Part shown: positions 1 to 11,416 of the stretch, piece after piece
Numbering within the stretch: position 1 is the stretch's first letter
How the letters are laid out: each line of letters starts with the position of its first letter
From: Molanna angustata
Lineage: Eukaryota; Arthropoda; Insecta; Trichoptera; Molannidae
Assembly: GCA_963576475.1 (NCBI GenBank)
Contig: OY754968.1
Span: forward strand, 19,194,234 to 19,258,233
Reading direction: 5' to 3'
Length of the DNA stretch: 64,000 nucleotides
Position numbers and translations under genes: made by a program
The notes under the pieces: model-generated
Told to the model about the DNA's origin: nothing
The model's input: the letters and a program-made list of their open reading frames with translations, nothing else
Database searches by the model: none

Positions 1-1879
1 GTAAATTTTCTTCCGATAGTATATTTTTATGTTAAGATAAACAAACTATTAATGCAGTATAGTGAAGAATGCTTATGTTGTATGAAATATTTAAAAAAAA
101 GCAGATAAATTTTGTTCGAAAGAACGCGAGAGCATTTTCCAAATTTTGACAGGTGATATCATATGAAGATTTTTTTTGTTATTTATGGAAAGTTAATCAG
201 TTCTATGTTCAAGCTCTTTACATTATAACATGAAATCAAATTACTGAACTTTTCCATACATAGAAATTTATCTAATTACATTTTTATTCATACTAAATGT
301 TACTATCAGGAATATAAATTTTCTTCCGATAGTATATTTTTATGTTAAGATAAACAAACTATTAATGCAGTATAGTGAAGAATGCTTATGTTGTATGAAA
401 TATTTTAAAAAAAGCAGATAAATTTTGTTTTAAAGAACGCGAAGGCATTTTCAAAATTTTGACACGTGATATTATATGAAGATTTTTTTTTGATTTATGG
501 AAAGCTAATCAGTTCTATGTTCAAGTTCTTTACATTATAACATGAAATCAAATTACTGAACGTTTCCATACATAGAAATTTATCTAATTACATTTTTATT
601 CATACTAAATGTTACTATCAGGAATATAAATTTTCTTCCGATAGTATATTTTTATGTTAAGATAAACAAACTATTAATGCAGTATAGTGAAGAATGCTTA
701 TGTTGTATGAAATATTTTAAAAAAAGCAGATAAATTTTGTTCTAAAGAACGCGAGAGCATTTTCCAAATTTTGACAGGTGATATCATATGAAGATTTTTT
801 TTGTTATTTATGGAAAGCTAATCAGTTCTATGTTCAAGCTCTTTACATTATAACATGAAATCAAATTACTGAACTTTTCCATACATAGAAATTTATCTAA
901 TTACATTTTTATTCATACTAAATGTTACTAACAGGAATATAAATTTTCTTCCGATAGTATATTTTTATGTTAAGATAGACAAACTATTAATGCAGTATAG
1001 TGAAGACTGCTTATGTTGTATGAAATATTTTAAAAAAAGCAGATAAATTTTGTTTCAAAGAGCGTTAGAGCATTTTGACAATGTTGACACGTGATATCAT
1101 ATGAAGAAATTTTATGATATCTATGAAAAGCTAATCAGTTCTAAGTTCAAGCTATTAATATTCTTATATCAATATGAAATCAATGAACTGAACATTGCCA
1201 AATATAAAAAAATTCTCTTGTTACATATAAGTTTCATACAAATATCCATTAAATAAAATATAATTTTTGAAACCGTTGAATATTTTTCTTTTAACATTGA
1301 CCAACTTTGAATACAATTTTATGAAGATTCTTGGTGTTGTATAAATAGTTGAAACCAAATTAAAATATCTCTAATTTCCAGGTCGTGAGAGCATTTTTTC
1401 AGTTTTAATAGATGAAATCATAAAGAAACATTGGGAAAAAATGAACCGTTGTCTATGGAAAACTAATCAGCTCTAAGTTTATGGACTTAACACATGTGAT
1501 ATCAATATGAAGTCAATCGGACTTATAGTTTGGGCTGCAGAGAGGACACAAAAAAAAAACAACGTAAATGATGAATTCATAGAGAAGAAATCAAAAGTTG
1601 TCTATGGAAAACTAATCAGCTATAGGTCTTTGCACTTTACACATATGATGATAATATGAAGTCGATCAGACTTATAGTTTGGGCTGTAGAGAGGACACAA
1701 AAAAGATAAATGCTACGGCGTACGGCGTACGGCGTATACGCCATACACACAAACACATCACGACGAAACTCATAGTGTGCATTCTCTACATGATACCCAT
1801 TGAGAAATTGATGTAAAAAAAATACGCTTAAATTTTGCGAAATCATGACTCTCCCCTATTCCATAGTGTGGAGAGTAAT
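1..1879 (+). repeat. Tandem-unit repeat element, copy 1 (cut by window edge)
   Basis: Units of about 313 bp begin near 1, 314, 626 and 939, each opening with AAATTTTCTTCCGATAG. A diverged fifth unit follows from about 1252, then two half-units (about 1420-1555 and 1566-1705) sharing CTATGGAAAACTAATCAGC. The element finishes with a short GTACGGC tandem (about 1713-1735) and a terminal hairpin whose arms are ACTCTCC and GGAGAGT (end near 1879). There is no coding capacity. Tandem core plus 3' hairpin resembles non-autonomous Helitron/Helentron (DINE-1-like) elements, which is inference only because no clear CTRR end is present. Confidence 0.8.
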
Positions 1880-1904
1880 AATAATAAACTGTTTTTTCTA
1901 GTAT

Positions 1905-4103
1905 ATAATTTTTCTTCCGATAGTATATTTTTATGATAAGATAGACAAACTTTTAATGCAGTATGGTGTAGAATGCTTATGTTGTATGAAATATTTTAAA
2001 AAAAGCAGATAAATTTTGTTTTAAAGAACGCAAGAGCATTTTCCAAATTTTGACAGGTGATATCATATGAAGATTTTTTTTGTTATTTATGGAAAGCTAA
2101 TCAGTTCTATGTTCAAGCTCTTTACATTATAACATGATATCAAATTACTGAACTTTTCCATACATAGAAATTTATCTAATTACATTTTTATTCATACTAA
2201 ATGTTACTATCAGGAATGTAAATTTTCTTCCGATAGTATATTTTTATGTTAAGATAAACAAACTATTAATGCAGTATAGTGAAGAATGCTTATGTTGTAT
2301 GAAATATTTAAAAAAAAGCAGATAAATTTTGTTCGAAAGAACGCGAGAGCATTTTCCAAATTTTGACAGGTGATATCATATGAAGATTTTTTTTGTTATT
2401 TATGGAAAGTTAATCAGTTCTATGTTCAAGCTCTTTACATTATAACATGAAATCAAATTACTGAACTTTTCCATACATAGAAATTTATCTAATTACATTT
2501 TTATTCATACTAAATGTTACTATCAGGAATATAAATTTTCTTCCGATAGTATATTTTTATGTTAAGATAAACAAACTATTAATGCAGTATAGTGAAGAAT
2601 GCTTATGTTGTATGAAATATTTTAAAAAAAGCAGATAAATTTTGTTTTAAAGAACGCGAAGGCATTTTCAAAATTTTGACACGTGATATTATATGAAGAT
2701 TTTTTTTTGATTTATGGAAAGCTAATCAGTTCTATGTTCAAGTTCTTTACATTATAACATGAAATCAAATTACTGAACGTTTCCATACATAGAAATTTAT
2801 CTAATTACATTTTTATTCATACTAAATGTTACTATCAGGAATATAAATTTTCTTCCGATAGTATATTTTTATGTTAAGATAAACAAACTATTAATGCAGT
2901 ATAGTGAAGAATGCTTATGTTGTATGAAATATTTTAAAAAAAGCAGATAAATTTTGTTCTAAAGAACGCGAGAGCATTTTCCAAATTTTGACAGGTGATA
3001 TCATATGAAGATTTTTTTTGTTATTTATGGAAAGCTAATCAGTTCTATGTTCAAGCTCTTTACATTATAACATGAAATCAAATTACTGAACTTTTCCATA
3101 CATAGAAATTTATCTAATTACATTTTTATTCATACTAAATGTTACTAACAGGAATATAAATTTTCTTCCGATAGTATATTTTTATGTTAAGATAGACAAA
3201 CTATTAATGCAGTATAGTGAAGACTGCTTATGTTGTATGAAATATTTTAAAAAAAGCAGATAAATTTTGTTTCAAAGAGCGTTAGAGCATTTTGACAATG
3301 TTGACACGTGATATCATATGAAGAAATTTTATGATATCTATGAAAAGCTAATCAGTTCTAAGTTCAAGCTATTAATATTCTTATATCAATATGAAATCAA
3401 TGAACTGAACATTGCCAAATATAAAAAAATTCTCTTGTTACATATAAGTTTCATACAAATATCCATTAAATAAAATATAATTTTTGAAACCGTTGAATAT
3501 TTTTCTTTTAACATTGACCAACTTTGAATACAATTTTATGAAGATTCTTGGTGTTGTATAAATAGTTGAAACCAAATTAAAATATCTCTAATTTCCAGGT
3601 CGTGAGAGCATTTTTTCAGTTTTAATAGATGAAATCATAAAGAAACATTGGGAAAAAATGAACCGTTGTCTATGGAAAACTAATCAGCTCTAAGTTTATG
3701 GACTTAACACATGTGATATCAATATGAAGTCAATCGGACTTATAGTTTGGGCTGCAGAGAGGACACAAAAAAAAAACAACGTAAATGATGAATTCATAGA
3801 GAAGAAATCAAAAGTTGTCTATGGAAAACTAATCAGCTCTAGGTCTTTGCACTTTACACATATGATGATAATATGAAGTCGATCAGACTTATAGTTTGGG
3901 CTGTAGAGAGGACACAAAAAAGATAAATGCTACGGCGTACGGCGTACGGCGTACGGCGTATACGCCATACACACAAACACATCACGACGAAACTCATAGT
4001 GTGCATTCTCTACATGATACCCATTGAGAAATTGATGTAAAAAAAATACGCTTAAATTTTGCGAAATCATGACTCTCCCCTATTCCATAGTGTGGAGAGT
4101 AAC
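1905..4103 (+). repeat. Tandem-unit repeat element, copy 2
   Basis: This second head-to-tail copy has units starting near 1905, 2218, 2531, 2843 and 3156, the same diverged tail, and the same 3' hairpin ending GGAGAGTAA. From 2218 on it matches copy 1 almost base for base. I saw one substitution (CAGCTCTAGG against CAGCTATAGG in copy 1) and one extra 7-bp GTACGGC unit near 3950. Only about 25 bp (1880-1904) separates the copies. The near-identity implies a very recent duplication or an assembly duplication. Confidence 0.8.
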
Positions 4104-4605
4104 AATACACACCGAACAAGATATTATAATTCTAATTCAATTAAATATTACACATGATATACAGTTAATATTAACCAATTTTGAAATACCTACATTATAC
4201 ACTACTTCTAAATACTTTCACAAAGATTTACACAAAAATCCTAAAAAAGCAATATTTATTAATTTTTTTGGTTTAAGGGAAAACATACAGCAATTTGCAA
4301 ATTACGAAAGACAACAGTAAGTGAAAAACATGTCAAACAACAAAAATGTATAGATAGCCTCATTCCTTTTTGAATTTGGTCAAAGCTCCGCTTTTTTAAG
4401 ATTATGACTGTTGATTAATCATATAAATATATTTAAATTAATCGGTTATGTTTTTGAACTTGATTAAAAAAAATCGTTGCTATATTTATACCTATTTAAA
4501 TATATATTTATTATTAAATAGATATATCTAATTATTTTTATTACAAAATATTACTTACACTTCAGAGTTCATATAAGTAGAGGTTTTAATTTTTTTAAAA
4601 TCATT
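4104..4605. other. AT-rich stretch without recognisable gene
   Basis: The sequence is very AT-rich. An 83-codon open frame crosses from the preceding repeat end (4069) to 4320, but it begins inside the hairpin and has low-complexity composition, so I treat it as chance. No repeat family of this window was recognised here. Confidence 0.5.
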
Positions 4606-4643
4606 TTATTCATACTTCATACCATCACGACATATCCCATTAT

Positions 4644-5433
4644 CGGGCTATTTCACCACCTCTGGATAAAGTTCTAGATAACTATCCATAAGATAAATTT
4701 ATCTTAAGGATAAATGAAGCGAGCGTTTCACCACCTACAAATTTCTTACAGATTGTTATTCTACGGATAAAGGGTGGCAACGTTGTAATTTCATCTATTT
4801 CAATGGTCTTGTCTATGGGTTGATAAAGCTGTCACATTGTAAATCGTAAAAAGTCGCAGTAAACAACGGACAACGGTAAATAAACATGCGGTCAAAACGA
4901 ACACGTGGACACAAAACAAGATATTTCAAATATTTTGAGAATGTATAAAAGAGAAAGAACTACGAATTTCTGAGAGGATGACATCAACGTGTTGGTGGAT
5001 TTAGTTTGTCAACATAAAAATGTTATAGAAAATAAGATATAAAAAAAAATAATTTCTTTTATGAGTCCTAAAATGTTCTGTGCAGACGTTTTCGTCAATC
5101 TAAACCTCGCCTTGAAATCAATATTGTCGAACTCCGAAAAATAATCTTTTCGCATTTGGAATAAATCTCTGACGCCGATTTTGTCTCGTATTATGTAAAA
5201 ATACGATATCATCGTCGATTTGGTCATAAATTTCGATCATTTAAAAAATAACTTATACTCAGTTTAACTTATCTATCACTTATCGCGAACCTATTCCGCT
5301 AGACAACATATCTAGAACTTTATTCATGGGATAGAGCTATCAGAGAGTCGTGAAACGCATTTTTCGGTTTATCCGTTAGATTTGTGTTAGATTGGCTATC
5401 GGGCACTTTATCCAGAGGTGGTGAAATACCCCG
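4644..5433 (-). mobile_element. PIF/Harbinger-type DNA transposon, deletion derivative
   Basis: Terminal inverted repeats begin CGGGCTATTTCACCACC on the left and CGGGGTATTTCACCACC on the right, and continue CTCTGGATAAAGT. A 3-bp TAT flanks both ends (4641-4643 and 5434-5436). Removing the element and one TAT leaves the host SINE at the length of uninterrupted copies. A 3-bp TSD with such TIRs suits the PIF/Harbinger superfamily, and the internal fragment at 5009-5227 supports this. At 790 bp it is far too short to be autonomous. Confidence 0.8.
5009..5227 (-). pseudogene. Harbinger (HARBI1-like) transposase N-terminal remnant
   Basis: A 72-codon minus-strand frame inside the TIR element carries the stretch RKDYFSEFDNIDFKARFRL followed by TKTSAQNILGLI. 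This resembles the N-terminal region of PIF/Harbinger nucleases, in which a D-F-x-x-R-F-R-L-S/T-K motif precedes the catalytic domain. Nothing after this region remains: the frame ends in hydrophobic, AT-driven codons and the DDE catalytic part (about 250 residues) is missing. It is therefore a non-functional relic retained within a MITE-like derivative. The assignment rests on motif recognition and its position inside Harbinger-like TIRs. Confidence 0.6.
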
Positions 5434-5544
5434 TATGTGGGGTAATCAGCAAAAGGTGTGCGAGTGTGCAATATCTAATCAAAGGAGGAATGACACAAAA
5501 ACGATAATAAATACTAGGTATATAGTGGAAGCACTATATAGCTA

Positions 5545-5680
5545 TCGCCAAATAACTTGAACTTTTAGTCGAGAAGGGGGCCGATTTGCACGTAAACCAA
5601 CGAAGTAAAAAAGACACAAATTTGCGCTCTGCAATGCGCATCCGGAAGCTCGTTCGAGATGTTTGGCGAAAATTATACAA
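5545..5680. repeat. Dispersed repeat family I, copy 1
   Basis: This segment, including GCCAAATA, CTTGA, AAGGGGG, CCAACGAAG, TTTGCGCTCTGC and GATGTTTGGCGAAAA in order, recurs in the same orientation at 40020-40165. It has no ORF and its class is unknown. Confidence 0.55.
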
Positions 5681-6764
5681 GGCTTTTATTCCACACTAGT
5701 TTAAGCCTGTCTGTTTCTACTGAAATTTCGCAATTGATTCTTAACTATCTTCTCAGCCAGTTAGAGCTCAGAAACTTCAGAATTTGTTTATTATCGATTG
5801 CAATGCATAAAACTTTCCAGATTGATTTACGTAATATTTTGATATAATATTTTTTTATTGTAATATTTACGTAATATTTTAAGAATTTTGTATTTCAAAC
5901 AAACTTATTGTACTTGTTTAAGTACTTACCTACTTACCATTTATATAATTTCACAATAAGCTATGTACCTATTTTCGGTATTTGAATTTGTTTGCTGTAT
6001 ATAACAACTGAATTTGACATTATGTGTTTGGCATTGACATTATGAACATAAATAATGTATGGACTGACGTGAAATATTTATTTTCTTCTTCATTACAACG
6101 CGAAAATACTTTGATATTTTTTATTTACCTGTTTTTAGATTCGAATCTATAATCAAGAAACGAGATAAATTCATATTGAAGAAGTTTTTTAAGTAGGAAC
6201 TCTAGTTTGTCAAGTAAGTATGTCTTTTCTTTTGAGGGACCCGTTGAAATGATCTCCATACTCTAGGCACTATTAAAAGTATAGAGTAGAAATATTTTGA
6301 TAGAGTGTATCTATTAATGGCAAACTAAATATAGGTAATTAGATTCCCGAATGGTCGCTTCTGTTATTTACCAAACATAAATTATTATTCATTTTAATAA
6401 ATTGAAATAAATTACAGACCATCTGTTGATACACCCGCCATTAACACAAACTATTTATTATATTATATTAGTCAGCAAAGAAAATAAATTATCGAAAACA
6501 TGATTTAATTAAAAATTAATTTTATGATTCGTGACAGGTAGGTGAGACGATAATATATAGCTATTTTTTTCACCACTACAATGGAATAGTTGAGAGTAAT
6601 GATTTTACAATTTTTAAGATTTTTTTACTTATATTTCTCAACAGGTATCATAATATAGAGAATACATCATTTTATCGTCATGACAGGCGGAAGGAACGAG
6701 TGGAAATTTTAAATACCTACTCTACATCGAATGGGACTCTCTTCAATGCTTTTGTTCAATCAAA
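5681..6764. other. AT-rich stretch, nothing recognised
   Basis: There are only short random ORFs and simple A/T runs. I saw no splice-bounded exon, tRNA-like box or TE terminus. Confidence 0.5.
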
Positions 6765-7164
6765 TTGTTAACCATTTCCCATCATTCAATAGTGTTTAAA
6801 TTTTCTTTAGATACATACTTGCTTCTGGTGATAATTTATAACAACAAATGGGTTGTGAGCAATACTAGACACATTGAAACGATTGAAAGCTTTTGTTAAA
6901 TCGAACTTTAACTTACTTACTTACTTAACGAGTCCGAATACTTCACCATGCACTAGGCCTACCCACTCCAGAATACAGCAACCGCAACGGCATTGACATT
7001 AACAATCTTCAAGTCCTCTGCGTCGCATTTCACTGGCATATCTTGACAATACGTAACCATTAACCAATATTAACTTTAACCATTTCCCATCATTCAATAT
7101 TGCAAAAAAAAATATACACACATGCTTCTGATGACAATATATAAAAAATAGGGGTTGTGGCAAC
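6765..7164. repeat. Direct repeat pair flanking a short insert with (CTTA)n
   Basis: Two related about 100-bp segments (about 6765-6870 and 7075-7164) share AACCATTTCCCATCATTCAAT and a GCTTCTG-TGA-AAT block. Between them lies about 150 bp starting with repeated CTTA at 6911-6935, which looks like the inverted 3' tail of a retroposon. Class unknown. Confidence 0.45.
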
Positions 7165-7368
7165 ACTTGAATATTTTCTTCTTCTTCTGAGTCACAATCC
7201 TAGGATTGGTCTGCGCCAAACACTCGATCTTTCCACTTATCTCTATCGTCCGCCAGTCTCTTCATCTTTTTGTAACTGCTACAGCGCACGTCACCGATTG
7301 TCTGGTCTATATAGTTGTTTCTGGGGCGACCTCTACAGTTACCCCCATCAATCATTCCTAATATTTTA
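7165..7368 (-). pseudogene. Non-LTR retrotransposon RT, C-terminal fragment
   Basis: On the minus strand one frame reads RGRPRNNYIDQTIGD, then CSSYKKMKRLADDRDKWKD and RVFGADQS before a stop. This is the usual C-terminal tail of RTE-like LINE polymerases, in which a G-R-G-R-P-x-x-x-W/Y motif precedes a charged stretch and a conserved R-x-x-W. The catalytic RT domain is absent, so the copy is 5'-truncated. A (GAA)n tail follows on the minus strand (7166-7180). An 8-bp AATATTTT on each side is a weak TSD candidate. Confidence 0.65.
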
Positions 7369-9039
7369 AAAACGTGGTACCATACGAGGTGTTCATCTTT
7401 GTTTCTCTAACTTGTAATAATTCCTATTTTGACTATAATTTCAATCAACTCCATATTGAAATTATGCGTGTAAAGTGCATTCTTAGAACCGATTACTTTT
7501 CATAGACAAACGTTCAATTCTTCTCTATGATTTAATCCGTCAAATCTTTTAAAAAGCTTTTAAGTTTTGGAAGGCTGTGTTTTTTTATTATCATTAAAGG
7601 AAAATATCCAATAGACATTTTCTTATATGCTTGATAAAAATTCATTCAGGGATTGTGAATCTTTTAAGAACAAAAAAAAAATCTTAGTGTAGAGTTCAGT
7701 GTTGGTCACAACCCAGTTGTTTTTCTATTCACTAGGTGATCCGTCCGGGTTCCGCTTGTGTGAAACTTAATATTAGGTATAATGTGTCTATTTTGAACGT
7801 TTAATTTAGATTTTGAGATGTAGCTACACTGTTACACTATACCTACAGGATATTATAAATTATATTATATTATAAAATATTGTAGGTACCTGTATATTAT
7901 TTTTATATAATTAAATATTCATATGTTGTGTGAAACAACCATGTAAGTTTAAACATTTAATCATTGGTAATTACCTACACGCCCAAAACGTGTTTTAAGG
8001 TAATATGGTAATTAATATTACAGTAGCCATTGAGAGGAATTGGCGAGGATTTGATAAATCTCTGCACTTAAAAATGCCAACATGAACTATGGGGTCTAGT
8101 ATGAGCGAAATGTGATATGACTTAGGTACCTATCACAAAAAAAATGTGATATCATATCGCAATTCCCTCATACTAGACACCTAAGGATATTTTCGGGGTA
8201 ATATATACATTTTAGTTTACCCAACACATTGTAAAAATGATAAATTGTATATGAAAAACTGCCGTATACATTTATAAAGCAAAATAGATTTTCCAACTGT
8301 CGATTTGTTCAAGAAAATTTTATTCTCTTAACATACATATCGACAAAGTATCAAGCCAAGATACGCGAGATTTGTAAGCAGGGTCTATATTTTTCACGGT
8401 TTTTCCAACTTTGAAGTCCAAAAACGCCAACTTAAAGGCTTCGCAGCATATATGTTCTATGTATGGACTTGTTCGGAGTAGAAAATTTAGTGTGTCTGTG
8501 TGTGTCCTCCCCCTTATAACTTTTGATCCGCTCAATTCACAGAGCCCAAAATTTTAGAATATACAAATTGTTATAGGCCTACAATACTTTTATACTCAGA
8601 ATTTAATTTTTGTTTTAGTCAGGAAACCATAAAAGCTAGAACACTGAAAATTGGTATAAATATACACAAATACAAAATCTCGTATTTGTTTTTTTCAAAA
8701 AAATTCCAAGGTTTCTTCAACATTTTTTATTAAGAAAAATATTTTTTCCCTCGGCCCTCGGAATATGACTTGGGGCTAGATGAGTGGAAACTTTCATATT
8801 TGATTAATAATAATATTTTATATTGTTGTCTTTTCTTATTGTACTGAATTTTGTAATAAATTAATGAAAAATATTTATGTATTGATAAGAGTATGCTTTG
8901 ATAATAGTTTTCGAAATTGTATTTAGACAAAACGAAATTCAGTAATTTTAAGGAGGCCATTTGAATATCACTCGACTTATGTCACTTGAGTTGATATTGG
9001 AAACAGGAATAAAGTATTCAGAACAGAGCAGGATAAGCT
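7369..9039. other. AT-rich stretch with one small foldback
   Basis: I see no gene. A minus-strand 71-codon frame (8320-8535) has a less AT-driven composition (residues such as SPYIEHICCEAFKLAF) but I do not recognise it and would not call it a gene. The foldback at 8094-8178 is listed separately. Confidence 0.45.
8094..8178. repeat. Small foldback element
   Basis: The left arm, starting GTCTAGTATGAG at 8094, pairs with the right arm ending CTCATACTAGAC at 8178. About 24 of 27 positions are complementary, with a roughly 30-bp centre. Size and structure fit a MITE remnant or a stem-loop; no clear TSD. Confidence 0.5.
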
Positions 9040-9245
9040 TTTGCGTGTGCCCTTATGTAATCCTTCCCCGGGGAGGGATGGCACCTCCTTCCTCTACCTT
9101 CCCCACACATCCTCATCCGGCACACTATCCTTAGATACGTGAGGTTGTGAAGTGACGGACATTGCTGGTGTTTTATAGGCGGTAGAGGGGCTGATTAGGC
9201 CCAGCTAAGCGGGACATGTATTAGAGAATTGTGAACTTTCCATGG
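9040..9245. other. GC-balanced island, unclassified
   Basis: Composition shifts from AT-rich to roughly balanced (CCTTCCCCGGGGAGGGATGG, then GGCGGTAGAGGGGC). It has no ORF of note and no copy elsewhere in the window. It could be conserved non-coding DNA or an untranslated exon; the sequence alone cannot decide. Confidence 0.3.
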
Positions 9246-9802
9246 TGAGGAGAGGTACATGGACTCATTTATTGATAATATTTATACTAGACGAGTAACA
9301 GAATTCAGAGGAAAATTTATGTATCCATAATTCATTAAAAAATAAGTTAAGTAAAAAATAAATAAATAAGTAAAAAAATAACCGAAGTTCAAAATTTATG
9401 ACGAATGATTTTCATATTTTTTTTGGAGAATTGGTAATTCTTGATGTGATGGCTTTTTCGTTTTTAACAGACGCAGATCTATTTTTTTTGTAAAGTAAAT
9501 CTATGATTATTATCCACTCAGATTTTTAGTAATTAAACAGATTTTTGCTACCCCTTCATTACCCTTAATATTTCTACATTTCAAGATTAATGTTATAAAT
9601 TATTTATTAAAAAATATTATTTATTTTCATTAAATAGCAAATTATGTGAAAACCTACACAATAATGAAAATTAAATTAGTACAATACCTACTTATATATT
9701 CACATCAGAAGTAAAAACTAAAAGAGAAAATATTAGAAATACACTTGAATAGGAAAAAAATTGCGATCTATCTGAATTATAAATACACACCCATATTCAT
9801 AT

Positions 9803-10527
9803 GCCTCCTCTACACATCGACAGATGCGTCGGCAGATGCATCAGTACACATATCCGCGGATAAATTACGATTCGTCCACACATCCGCGAGTTAATCAGTC
9901 TGTGTTCAACTTCGAAAGACGCATGTCGTGCCGCAAACAAATGGATGTGGATACAGTAGCGGCCGCTGCTATGCTATTTACTTATTTAGCAGGCACTTAT
10001 TATTACTACTTAAGTGTGAACCGCGAGTTATTAAGAAAAAATGGTACAAAAGAAGGTGATGGATGGTGACTTTACACAGAAACAGAACAAAGTGAAAATA
10101 TATTCGGAATAAATATTTTGATAATATTAACTACTAGCGTCTACTGCAGATATTTCTATTTTAAATCTTTCGATTAGGATAGGTTTGTTTATAATATTAA
10201 CAGCGACGCAGTCGCTCATAAATTAAATATTTTTTCAGTGGTCATAAGTCATAACAGCAACCATTTCGACGAGAAAACTAAGCACGCACGCGTGCACTCC
10301 AATGAATTTCCGTCCAATACTGATTCATTCGCAGATGTGTGGACAGTCGCCTTGCTTACGCGCTGCCGCTCTTTGATCCGTGTCGAAAAAACCGACACCA
10401 ATCGGATATGTGGCAGATGTATCGGCCGACGTCAAATACCTACCACATATGAGCAAAAACCCCCCTCTACACATCGACAGATGCGTCCGCAGATACAATC
10501 TATAATCTATAAATGTGTAGAGGAGGC
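9803..10527. mobile_element. TIR element of about 725 bp, class uncertain
   Basis: The ends are a perfect 15-bp inverted repeat, GCCTCCTCTACACAT at 9803 and its complement ending at 10527. The subterminal CTACACATCGACAGATGCGT of the left end recurs internally at about 10466, so the right end looks rearranged or nested. An 81-codon plus frame (9824-10069) contains RKQMDVDTVAAAAMLF, vaguely like the start of some Harbinger transposases, but catalytic sequence is missing. No convincing TSD. Confidence 0.55.
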
Positions 10528-10629
10528 AATAGACAAATATGAGGACCATTAAGCAACATCGATATATTATTTCAAATAAAGAGAAAAATCAATCTCATAT
10601 TTGTCTCTAAATACCGGTGAAAATTTGTT

Positions 10630-10905
10630 TGTCGTATATGGAGCTGAGGGTCCTATGTAAACGAGACGAAATTGAGTTTCTGGTCTTTGAAAGGAAGGTG
10701 TTGAGAAAAATCTTAAGGCCTGTTTGAAAACATAACATAGAGAAGCTGAAACGTAGGAACAATGAGCCCATCATAATTAAGTAAATAAAAACTTATCGTC
10801 TTTGGACATATCCAGGGCAGCATGGAGGAGAACCGAGTCCTAAAGAAGATTATCAACTTATGACCAGATGAGAGGTTACATCTCCGACACTAGTTGACAT
10901 AAAAA
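10630..10905 (+). pseudogene. Degenerate LINE RT C-terminal fragment
   Basis: Across shifting frames one can read YGAEGP, then a FERKVLRKIL-like stretch, then W-x-Y-P-G-Q/GHIQGSMEENR and KKIIN. This corresponds to the region after the RT domain in RTE-like LINEs (YGAETW, then FERKILRRI, then GHV-R-M). At least two frame changes and several stops separate the parts. There is no intact ORF, and the source family is uncertain. Confidence 0.5.
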
Positions 10906-10994
10906 TACTCAAACGTGTTTGAAACTAATATATTTATTTATTTTTATTATATTGTTCATTTGTTGTGAATCAATCACTTTGTGTTGTCCATTAT

Positions 10995-11265
10995 AAATGT
11001 GATTGTTTACAGATGGAACGGCTCCCCCACAGATGTGACCCTATCCGCCAAGTTAATGAGAGCTTAACTATTTGCCTGAAAGTGGCTGCCAGGTAACCCC
11101 CGAGGGAGTATAACACTTTTATATGCTATGGACGTACACAACCCACTGACATGAACCTATATTGTATCTACCCTCAGCTACAGACCTCCATAGAACCACA
11201 CATGGGTCCGTCACTCTCACGTGACTATCTAATGACTCTAATCCGGATTACAATTTGTGTGTCAA
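10995..11265. other. GC-balanced island, unclassified
   Basis: Balanced composition (CGGCTCCCCCACAGATGTG, GGTAACCCCCGAGGGAG) in an AT-rich neighbourhood. No ORF, no TIR and no other copy in the window. Candidate conserved non-coding or single-copy sequence. Confidence 0.3.
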
Positions 11266-11416
11266 ATGTGCGTACATTTTTAAATATCATTTACCTTTTT
11301 TGGAACTTTTCACAAGTCAACCCTTGACATTTTTAAAAGATATTATAATCTGTATAAGTACATAGGTTTTTTAGAGAGTTTATGATATGTACCTTTTCAT
11401 TTGTAACCGTATTGAC

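Larger units (their letters stand above)
4606..5543 (-). mobile_element. SINE-like family A copy, split by a DNA transposon
   Basis: The 3' part (4606-4640) reads, on the minus strand, GGGATATGTCGTGATGGTATG plus a short tail. The body resumes at 5437-5543 with GTGGGGTAATCAGC. Together they match the uninterrupted copy at 36010-36206 in inverse orientation. The interruption is the element at 4644-5433. Family A has no ORF and shares its last 25 or so bases with the LINE ending at 15370. Confidence 0.7.

Noticed and set aside
1637..1846. 69-codon minus frame in the repeat 3' region
   Set aside because: It lies across the GTACGGC tandem and the conserved non-coding end; copy 2 carries an indel of 7 bp that breaks the frame.
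8320..8535. 71-codon minus frame with ICCEAFKLAF
   Set aside because: Could not be tied to any family and has no supporting neighbours; left as part of the spacer.
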